Position numbers and translations under genes: made by a program
Assembly: GCF_000372725.1 (NCBI RefSeq)
Contig: NW_005197426.1
Span: 25,988-58,487, forward strand
Direction of reading: 5' to 3'
Source: Emiliania huxleyi CCMP1516
Taxonomy: Eukaryota; Haptophyta; Isochrysidales; Noelaerhabdaceae
Length of the DNA stretch: 32,500 nt
Notes under the pieces: generated by a model
The model's input: the letters and a program-made list of their open reading frames with translations, nothing else
Databases searched by the model: none
What the model was told of the DNA's origin: nothing
Shown: in pieces, positions 25,210 to 32,500 of the stretch
Position numbering within the stretch: position 1 is the first letter of the stretch
How the letters are laid out: each line of letters opens with the position of its first letter

Positions 25210-26626
25210 CGGGCCGACGTAGCGAGCTGCCGGTCGGTCGCCGTCCAGGCAGGGACTAGACGTCGTTTGGGTATTCGGGAGCCGCGCGCGTTTTGCAGCG
25301 CGTCGCGCGCCCCACAGCCATGCCATGCGTGTGAAGTGCGCTAATGAGTATAATGTGGCTCCCCGCCACCCGTACCGGGTGTGCCGTGGGGGCTCGTGTG
25401 TGACGACAGTGATGCTCTTGTGTGTTTATTATTCTCGACCGCGGCCTCGACCGGCGGAGGGGGGGGCTCGACCCGTCGTTCGACCCGTCGTTCTGTGAGG
25501 GCGACCTGCGACCTCCCGCGCCAGCCGCTCGCCAGCCTCTGGGCCGGCGCGGGGGCCCCAGAGGGTGTCCATGCGGGGGGGAGATGGGGTCCCATGGCCC
25601 GCCGCAGGCGCCGATTTTTTGGAGTTTTTTTTCTTTTTTCGCGATTTTTTACTTGTTTTCATGGGAATTCGGCGTACTTGCGGCCATGCTATCACGCCTT
25701 GCGACAGCCTGTCGGCGCAGCTGACCGTGCCATGATGCACAATTGATCACCTGCATAGCTCGCGGCCTTTGTATCAAGCATTCAGTGATGACGTGATCGT
25801 ACGGCCAGTAGGAAGGTGTCCTTCCAGCTGCGTGCACGCTTCTGGCGCAATGCGCGTCACCTCGGATTGGCTGCTGGCACTCTCGAGGCTATGCCTACAC
25901 AGCCTCGCGCGCATGGGCAGTCAAGAGGGACCACGCACCTTCTCAGGACAGCGCCGGCGCCTCTCTCTTGGACCGGCAAACTTGGTGGTCTCGTGTCACC
26001 AATGTGGGACCAGTGCGGCATCGCGCCATCGACAGCTCTGAACTGCGCCTCACCACTGACCGGGAAGGCCGCCAAGTGGGCCAGCACAGGTCGCACATTG
26101 TGGCAGCAGTCAGCAGTGCATGGCTGATAGCTAGAGCAGCAGCGTCAGGGTCGCAGGGTCGGATCGTGTCAAGCCTCTCGCCCGGCCGGCCGCGTGCAGA
26201 CGTCGGCCTGTCTGCTGTCTGGAGTGATCTGTCGGCGGTCAGTACGACCGATCAGGTCGGAGTTTTCTGATGGTTGGAGGGTCTATCTGTATGTACTCCT
26301 CGAGATCTCTCCAAATCTGCCCTCTGATCAACCGTGATCATTCGGGAAGTCGGTGCTCATAGAGACTCATAGAGCCGGAGCCCCGTTTCCGCACTGCGGC
26401 GCGGCGCACGGTGCCTCCGGGGGGCCCCGCGCCGGCCCAGAGTCGCCAGCGAGGGGGGAGCGGGAGGGGGGGGGGTGTGCCCGCTCTGACGTCGAGACGC
26501 GTCCTCGCGCCTCGGCCTCGCCCCTCGCCCTGCGCTCCAGTCCAACGACGCCTTTTGCAAACGTATATTACGCACACCCGTTTGTACGGATTTTATTACC
26601 TGACACCGGGTGTGCTCTCCTGCTCT
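25210..26626. other. Long gene-poor stretch with low-complexity and inverted repeat pieces
   Basis: No coding sequence could be supported. It contains a T-rich block (25615-25660), many short ORFs on both strands with no family character, and an imperfect inverted pair. The CTGGGCCGGCGCGGGGGCCC region at about 25538-25570 is complementary to CCGGGGGGCCCCGCGCCGG at about 26416-26440. The latter lies beside a purine-rich G run (26450-26478). Confidence 0.4.
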
Positions 26627-26689
26627 ACCTGTTCCTTTTTACCCATCTCACAGTATAGAGAGGTGTCCGTTTTATTTATTTATTTATTT
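26627..26689 (+). mobile_element. Short 3'-end copy of the (TTTA)n-tailed element
   Basis: About 60 bp from ACCTGTTCCTTTTTACCC to the (TTTA)n tail match the reverse complement of 15594-15651, with a 2-bp insertion and a longer tail. Similarity stops abruptly at 26627, as expected of a severely 5'-truncated insertion. Confidence 0.65.
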
Positions 26690-27362
26690 CTCCTGCTCTC
26701 CCATCGTGGTTCGTGCGGGGGGGGGGTGCTCTGGCCGCTCTGTCTATCGCGCTCCCCACGCCGGCGGCACCGGCTCGCGGCGCGCAGCCCGCCCGGCCAG
26801 CCGCGAGGGCGACGCCCGACGGCGGCGACAACGGCGGCGGCGGTGTCGACCCGCGCCAGCGAGGCAGAGGGTTGTGCTTGTGAGTTGCGTCTCCTCACCC
26901 GCGTGAGGTGTGAGCAGGGGTCGTCGGCCCGCCCAGCGACGCAGCGAGGCAGAGGCGGCCGTCGAGGGGGGCGCCGCTTTCTTCCTTTTTTGGCGGCAAC
27001 GAGCGCAAGGCGACACCGCAGGCGAGCGGCTGGAGAGCCAGGGAGGGGTATGTGTGTAAAGTATGGAGACTGGAGTGGGGCTGGGGGGGGGGGGGGGGGG
27101 TGAGACGGCTTGTTGCAACCTGTACACTGTAGGTTGGTCCGGTCGCGTGGGACTCGTCCGGCCGCTTCACAGTTCACTGCGCTAGCGGTAGCGCCGGCGG
27201 CCGGAGTTACTTTCATTCAAACGCGCACGGCACCTTAGCGCACCGGACCCGCAACAACCCACATGGCACATCACCCTGTTTGTCCGAATCAAACGCACAA
27301 GAGCGCGAAGGCTTCGCACTCCCCCTCTAGAGTAACGTCATTCTTCTTCGGATCACACATCT
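26690..27362. other. GC-rich non-coding stretch with an 18-base G run
   Basis: No gene seen. 27083-27100 is an uninterrupted run of 18 G, and short G runs lie nearby (26716-26725). On the minus strand, 27171-27362 probably holds the 3' untranslated region of the propeller-like gene. Confidence 0.4.
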
Positions 27363-29187
27363 CTACAGCTCGTCGTGTTCGAGGTCGGCCAGCGTGAGGT
27401 CGATCGGGCGGAGGGTGCCGCCGTAGTTCTCGTCGTCCGTTCCGAGGAAGGTCATCGGGCCGCTGACGGCGCTTGCCTCGCCGTCCTCATACATGTTGAC
27501 AGGCACCTTGTCGGCCCTTGCCACGGCCTCGACCTTGAAGCCGTTCACCTGCTTGCGGGGCGAAAGCAGTCTGTCCCAGCATCTCGTTTCGCGGGGCCAC
27601 ATCTCATCATCTCGCGTCGCCTCGGCGAACATCTTTGGTTCGGAATAGATGTCGACCGAACCGCCGGCGAGCTCGCCGATCTTGTACACCGCGGAGTTGT
27701 AGGGGCCGAAGTCGCCCACGTCGGTGTCGTAGGCGGCCGCCGCGTAGATGCCTAAGGCAAGGATACGGTGGGTGTGTAGCGAGCCAGATGCATCAGCTCT
27801 ACCCGCGAAGCCAAACGGGGGCGAGGTGGTAGCAACACGAGCGGCTAATATTGCGGCCACGCGCCTCCGGAGTCGTCGACGTCGAGAGAGACGATGGGCC
27901 GGTTGAGGGTTTGGTTCATGGGCGGAGGGAGGTTAAAGCTTTTGTTACCGTGCATGTAGCCGTCAGGGCCCACGATGGAGACGATGCGGTTCGCGTCGAG
28001 CTTGAGCTCGGTGTACTTCCGAGTTTGTGAAGGGGGGGGGAGGGGGGTGTTGGGGTGATGCGTGCGAGTCAGTGCGCGTGCGTGTGTGCACGAGCAGGAA
28101 GAGGGTGGGCGATCGGTGGAGCTGTGCGAAGTGCGGGGGATTGGTTCGCACGTGGATGGTCGTCGACTCGCGCTCGGCCCACAGAAACACATAGACGTCC
28201 GGTGCTCCGGGTTGCCCCAGCTTGCCCACAGCGGTGGCCTCGACGTTCATTGGCACACCCGAGGACAACTTGTTCGCTGGCGAACCATCGGGCTTGACCC
28301 ATCCGGGATAGAACTCCGTCCAGTAGATCTCTTGCTTGATCGTGACGGTCGGCTTCGCTCCGGCGGTCACCTGCAGCGAGGGGAGCTCTCAAGACAGGGT
28401 TGCCCCGATCCTAACCCTCTACTCACTTCTACGGTGCGGCATCGCACCTCCGACACGTAGATGCGCGGCGGGGGCGTCTCGCAAAAGGCTGGGTCTGTCT
28501 TGCTGGCCGTGGCGTCATACCTCCAGGTCGGGTCAGGGAGGCCGTGTTTGGGGTCAGGCCTGGTGGCGTTGCACGCGTCGTCGGCGGAGTTGCCGCTTTC
28601 GCAAAGCAGCACGAGGTTGGTGCCGGGGATGCGGGCGACGCTCTCGAGGTCGGTGCTGCGGTGGCCGGTGATGATCCCGGGCGGGTCGGGGAAGGCGAGG
28701 TCTGTGAACTCGAGGTGCATCAGCCCGCCCTCCAGGCCGTCGGTGGCGTCTTTCTCCTCCTTCTTGGGCAGCATGAACATGCTCACCTGCGACGAGCAGG
28801 GGATCATCGGGACTGTCATCGACAACCGCCACTATTTCGCGGCTCAGAGGATCTCACCCGCGTGAAGGGATCGCCGCTCGACAGATCGCTGTCTTCCTTT
28901 GGCTTGGCGTCGTGGACGGCGAGGAACTTGCCGTCGCCGCCGGCAATGCCGCCCAGGTAGGCTATCCCCGAGATGTCAAACACTCCGGGCTGGACAGACT
29001 TGAAGCTCGGGGTAACCAACGGCTCGGGGATCGGCGATGAGGAGAAGAGTGCCTCGCGCTCGGACGCGACGGCCTTGAACGAGAGAGCCTCTTCGCGCAG
29101 CTTGGCGATTTCGATCTTGGCCGCCTCAAGCTCGGCCACGGCGTCGAAGGCGGGCGCGGCGTGCACAGCGGCAACGAGAGCGAACAT
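27363..29187 (-). CDS. Secreted beta-propeller-like protein (SdiA-regulated / esterase-like-of-phytase type), six exons
   Basis: The exons 29187-28858, 28786-28427, 28370-28152, 28015-27865, 27751-27621 and 27548-27363 join in phase to 458 aa. The start MFALVAAVHAAPAFDAVAELEAAKIEIAKLREEALS combines a short hydrophobic, possibly secretory, leader with a coiled coil. The body has repeated strand motifs: FDISGIAYLGGIAGGDGKFLAVHDAK, LMHLEFTDLAFPDPPG, TDLESVARIPGTNLVLLCESGNSADD, PRIYVSEV, MNVEATAVGKLG, DVYVFLWAERESTTIH, RPIVSLDVDDSGGIYAAAAYDTDVGDFGPYNSAVYKIGELAGG and VNGFKVEAVARADK, ending DENYGGTLRPIDLTLADLEHDEL. 'D-ESVA', 'NVEA-A' and 'KVEAVA' recur as in propellers that read 'esterase-like activity of phytase'. 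The substrate is unknown. Introns: 71 GT-AG, 56 GT-AG, 136 GT-AG, 113 GC-AG and 72 GC-AG. The third has a polypyrimidine-rich end. Confidence 0.72.
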
Positions 29188-29746
29188 GGGCGAGCAAAGG
29201 CGGCGAGCAAAAGCGAGTCAGCTGTGGCCGTCGGCCTAGCTTTCATGGCAAATTCGGCGGTTCGTTCTGCCCTCGCGAGGTATTCCAGCCTGCTGTGGGA
29301 ACAGCTGACAAAAAACCCTTCCTCGCCAGGTTCTGCCGCTTCTCCGTCGCCTCTTCCTGCCGGCTTCTCCGTCGCCTCTTCGTTCGTTGTTTGTCAAGCA
29401 ATCCATGATCAGACTGATTAAGCCTTCCCATGATCCGCATGTACCGCTAGCGTCCATTGCGAATGCCTCTATCGAAATGACCAGCCAGCAAGCAAGCAGG
29501 GTGCAGGCGCTGGCTGCTTGCTCGGTTGCTCGTGGTCGGTCTATGCGGGCGCCGGGGCGGCCCCGTCCTTCCTTCTTTCCTCCTCGCCCTCGAGTCGCCC
29601 GATTGACCACCCCAGCGATTGATTGAATCCTGCGCATGCTCTTGGAGCACTTGGAGTGCAGTCATTAACCGCACGCCCAGGGCGTCCTGTGCCCCCGAGT
29701 TCATTTAACAAAAACGCCCAGGGCCAAGAAGCGTACCCTGCGGGCC
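29188..29746. other. Divergent spacer between propeller-like gene and hypothetical ORF
   Basis: No convincing gene. It contains a small tandem duplication TTCTCCGTCGCCTCTTC(CTGCCGGC) at about 29341-29378. Minus-strand ORFs here have no recognised features. Confidence 0.35.
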
Positions 29747-30313
29747 ATGCATTCTGATGAGTTCCTTATTACTGACTCGCGAACTTCCCTCTCAACACGA
29801 ACGGTGGTGGGCGGGATATGCGCCAACATGGGCCTCACGCTCTCAGAGCTTGAACAGATCCGAGAGGAGGCCATGGCGGAGGACGTCCAAATTGATCTCG
29901 AGCGCATGAGTGGCTGGACTCGGGCCGAGGCGGAGCGATATTTCGAAAACGGTGGGGAGGAGGAGCATGAGTTGACGGCATGGTTACGGCGGCTCGACTG
30001 CCTCCGTTGCGAAGCGAGCATGCGCCATCAATTTGCAACCCTCGGCGCGTTGCAGATCGCTGTATCTGGTGGCGGTGGCGCCTTCATCGCTAATCTACTG
30101 AAGAGCGTCCCAGGCGAGTGCCGAGAGCGGCTGCGCACAGCCTTGGCGCTTTGGCTAAGCCCGAGTGCTACCAGTGCAATCAAGGCTCTTGCGCACGACG
30201 CGTCTTCGGCGGGAGCCAACAGCTTCTCGTCCTCTACTGTGCTCAGCAGCGCCAGCGGCTTCTCCTTTTCCACATCGTCCGTCGAGGGCGGCGAGGTCTG
30301 CGCACCACGCTGA
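29747..30313 (+). CDS. Hypothetical protein
   Basis: A 188-codon ORF. The likely coding core is MGLTLSELEQIREEAMAEDVQIDLERMSGWTRAEAERYFENGGEEEHELTAWLRRLDCLRCEASMRHQFATLGALQIAVSGGGGAFIANLLKSVPGECRERLRTALALWL. The ATG at 29828 (MGLTLSEL) is an alternative start, giving a more natural N-terminus than 29747. The last 40 residues are Ser-rich and may be intron or read-through. No family is recognised. Confidence 0.4.
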   Translation: MHSDEFLITDSRTSLSTRTVVGGICANMGLTLSELEQIREEAMAEDVQIDLERMSGWTRAEAERYFENGGEEEHELTAWLRRLDCLRCEASMRHQFATLGALQIAVSGGGGAFIANLLKSVPGECRERLRTALALWLSPSATSAIKALAHDASSAGANSFSSSTVLSSASGFSFSTSSVEGGEVCAPR

Positions 30314-30886
30314 CCGATTTGCTCCCTCAGTGCCCCGCACCAACCGCCCCGCCGCGGAATGCCAGGCTCGCTCGTCTGGATGGTCTCTCCTCAGCTCGCC
30401 GGTGATGTCACATTCCTCGCGGAGGATAAGTCCCACACCGAGCAAGCAGCTCTAGATGCCATGCCTTGTCTCTCCCTCACACCTGACATGTACATGTCTC
30501 ACATTCGCGGAGGAGGATAAGTCCGCACGCCGAGCAAGCAGCTCTAGAAATAGATGACAACTTCCCACGCTCAGTCGTTCTCGTCCCTCGCAAGTCTCAC
30601 TCTACTCCCGCCATGCTCGCCCACACCGCAGGCCAATTCTCGCTGCACGACGACGAGCGAATTTCAGATGTGCCGTGAGTCGCCTTCAGTCCTCGGTGAC
30701 GGTGTCGGACCTCGCCCCTGCACGCTGCAGCGACCCAGAACTTTGCAACTGCATGACACACAGGCGTATTCACGTAGTACTAGTCTAGCTAGCTACCGAG
30801 TTTTTGTACATGGCAAAATTCGACTCCAAAATTCGACTCCAAGAGCGCATTCGCACGCACACGGACACGCACGCCACGTCACGCCG
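30314..30886. other. Intergenic stretch with a duplicated 45-bp block
   Basis: Contains the repeat described at 30416-30549 and an AT-richer part (30760-30830) in which AAAATTCGACTCCA is immediately repeated (30815-30842). No gene seen. Confidence 0.4.
30416..30549 (+). repeat. Direct repeat of about 45 bp, two copies
   Basis: Copies at about 30416-30458 and 30503-30549 share CGCGGAGGATAAGTCC, CCGAGCAAGCAGCTCTAGA and a small insertion (GGA) in the second. Both are followed by A/T-richer DNA. Confidence 0.7.
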
Positions 30887-31603
30887 CTACCTCAGACAGC
30901 GAAACATCAGGATCGCGAGCGGTGTGGCAACAGCATACCCCAAATTCCCAACCAGCAGCGCCGGCGTCTTGAGCCCCTCCCACCCGCAGCCCACTGCGAG
31001 CGCGCACGCGGTCGCGGGCCCGCCGATGTTTGCGTTGCTTGCGGTCAGCAGCAGCGAGAGCGGCAGCTCGGGCGCGCCCCCGACGAGCGCGTCGCACATC
31101 CCGCCCTCGGCCTTGGGCGGAGCGGCGCAGGCGCGGCGCGCGGCACGCAGCAGCGCGCCCAGCCCGAGGACTACGCTGAGGTGGACAAGGTAGAGGAGGA
31201 GGAGGAAGGCGAGCAGCAGAGGCGCCCCGCCCAGGATGGTGCCAAAATCGCCCCCGACCCAGCCCGCCTGAAGGAGAGGAGCACCCAATCAAGACGAGGG
31301 ATGCGGGTCCAGCCCCCGCCGCGGGGCCAGCCCCCGCCGTCGCAAAGAAGAGGTAGAGCGCGAGTGTGCCCAACTTCTCGGCGGCGGCCGTCAGCGGCGC
31401 GAGAGCGGCGGGGAAGGCGGTGGCGGCCGCGACGGTGAGCGCTGTGGCGACGGGCAAGTCGTACCCCGGCACGGGGCAGAGGCGGCGGCTCAGCGCGACG
31501 GCCGCCACGCCCAGCGCCAAGGCGGACCCAAGCCGCGCGACGGATGCCTCGTCCCCGCCGTCCTCCGCCTCCTCCGCCGTCTCCACCTCGCCGCTACCGC
31601 CCG

Positions 31604-31640
<37 letters not shown>

Positions 31641-32500
31641 TTCCGCTTCCGCCCCAGCCTCGCCGGCGTAGGGGTCGGGCTCGTCCCGCCCCAGGTACGA
31701 GCACAAGGGGAAGTAGACCAGCGCCATCACGTTGTCCGCGGCGAGCGCTGCAGCCAGCGGCGCCGGAGAGAGGCCGAGCGCGCCGGCCACCTGTCTCGAC
31801 ACACGGAGCGTCAAGGCAGCCTCCCTCCCACACGAGGCCCAGCGCAGCCCCGGCCACCGCCACAAAGTTGAGCCCGCCGCCGATGTTCTTGGCCGCGAGT
31901 GCCGCGACCACCTTGAGCGCATCGGCGCCAAAGGCAGACGCCAGCGGTCCGCGCAGCGCCGCCCAGCCCGCTAGTGTGCCGAGCACCGTGCCCAGGCAGC
32001 CGAGGGCAAAGGCGGGCATCAGTCGGCCGGCGCGGCTCGCTATCGCGCGCAGGTTGGCGCCGAAGAGGAGGAGCGGCGTCGCGAGGCGCACCGCAAGGCC
32101 CTGCGCCGCGCTCACTGGCGCCGACGCCGGCGGAAGCGCGCCCGTGCCCGCCGCCACGAAGGTGAGGCCCATCGCGCAGATCGGCCCCGTCGCAAGCCTC
32201 CCGAGCTTGGTGGAGACGCCGAGGCGGTAGCCGGTGGCGGCGGCCGTGGTGAGCACCGTGTAGAGCAGCCACTGGTCCGACGCAGCATCCGCCAGCAGGC
32301 TGGCGTGCGGAGTGCCGCAGCGGGCGGTGGTCGCCGTTCCGGCGGTACGCAGACGCTGACCAGCCGGGTTCTCCGGCAGCGAGGACCGCAGCAGTGGCGC
32401 CATCCGCAGGTGGACGGCGCGGCTAAGCGTTGGCAGCAGCACGCCGCGATGCGTTGGCGAGTGAGCAGTGGCGGTGGCGAGGCTGGTCAGGAGGAGGAGA
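30887..32500 (-). CDS. DUF819-family multi-pass membrane protein, 5' end outside the window
   Basis: The frame is open to the right edge and begins there with LLLTSLATATAHSPTHRG, probably the end of a signal peptide, so the start codon lies beyond 32500. Exon A (to 31858) includes LLTTAAATGYRLGVSTKLGRLATGPICAMGLTFVAAG, LAVRLATPLLLFGANLRAIAS, LMPAFALGCLGTVLGTLAGW and VVAALAAKNIGGGLNFVAV. A 67-nt GT-AG intron (31857-31791) leads to AGALGLSPAPLAAALAADNVMALVYFPLCSYLG, a poly-Ala/acidic loop, and LYLFFATAG. A 70-nt GC-AG intron (31337-31268) leads to GGDFGTILGGAPLLLAFLLLLYLVHLSVVLGLG, LLTASNANIGGPATACALAVGCGW and ALLVGNLGYAVATPLAILMFRCLR and stop. IGGG-NFVAV, LAADN and SNANIGGPATA are DUF819 hallmarks. 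Family members are thought to be transporters; the substrate is unknown. Confidence 0.85.
31606..31641 (-). repeat. GCC/GGC trinucleotide run coding poly-Ala
   Basis: A run of about 12 GCC units (plus strand) encodes AAAAAAAAAAAA on the minus strand in a cytosolic or lumenal loop of the DUF819 protein, next to TGGSGEVETAEEAEDGGDEA. Likely length-variable. Confidence 0.75.

Noticed and set aside
30879..31931. 350-codon minus-strand ORF in the DUF819 region
   Set aside because: Only part of it (exon from 31790) is in the DUF819 frame; it reads through the 31337-31268 intron into the wrong frame.
1..32500. tRNA, rRNA, snRNA or riboswitch genes
   Set aside because: No T-loop/anticodon arrangement, rRNA core motif or snRNA motif was recognised by eye. 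A covariance-model scan would be needed to exclude them.

Overview
The window looks like nuclear DNA of a GC-rich microbial eukaryote, most likely a haptophyte-type marine alga. The reasons are high GC, dense eukaryotic gene families (LMBR1-like, NOG2/GNL2, VTT, F-box/RCC1), many introns of about 40-140 nt, and a high share of GC-AG introns. No prokaryotic operon, plasmid, phage or CRISPR structure is visible. Intron boundaries were inferred by hand from reading frame, family motifs and splice dinucleotides; none has transcript support.

Layout, left to right. 1-1.4 kb (-): 5' part of an LMBD2-like membrane protein. 1.66-3.5 kb (+): phytanoyl-CoA dioxygenase (PhyH)-like enzyme, followed almost without a gap by a protein with a bacterial-type solute-binding fold (3.67-4.9 kb). 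5.37-7.43 kb (-): intronless multi-pass protein with a proline-rich ectodomain and a HET/TIR-like cytosolic domain. 7.76-9.7 kb (+): a small repeat protein, a short-chain dehydrogenase whose second half is missing, a Cys-rich fragment and a duplicated basic tail. 9.8-10.7 kb (-): frameshifted leucine-rich-repeat gene. 11.3-13.5 kb (-): nucleolar GTPase NOG2, complete in four exons. 13.8-15.25 kb (+) and 19.09-20.58 kb (-): two F-box/RCC1 paralogues, with a third 5' remnant at 18.6-18.7 kb. The 15.6-18.5 kb stretch between them holds a probable retroelement 3' end, dispersed repeats and weak ORFs. 21.6-23.5 kb (-): VTT-domain membrane protein. 23.7-25.2 kb (+): START-like protein. 25.2-27.4 kb: repeats only. 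27.36-29.19 kb (-): secreted propeller-like protein. 29.75-30.3 kb (+): hypothetical ORF. 30.89-32.5 kb (-): DUF819 membrane protein, running off the right edge.

Many genes are arranged head to head with short shared upstream regions: LMBD2/PhyH, NOG2/F-box-RCC1, VTT/START, HET-like/small ORF, propeller/hypothetical. This suggests bidirectional promoters.

The most striking signal is how introns are built. In many cases 10-29 bp of exon next to the splice site is repeated at the other end of the intron, each copy carrying AG|GT or AG|GC, so one copy supplies the donor and the other the acceptor. The filler differs from intron to intron: telomere-like repeats, AT-rich DNA, GGGGAGATA-type repeats, or nothing recognisable. 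In the PhyH gene a 74-bp exon-intron unit is present three times in tandem before the real exon, and in the dehydrogenase a 29-bp exon segment occurs three times. Together these read as several stages of recent intron birth by local duplication.
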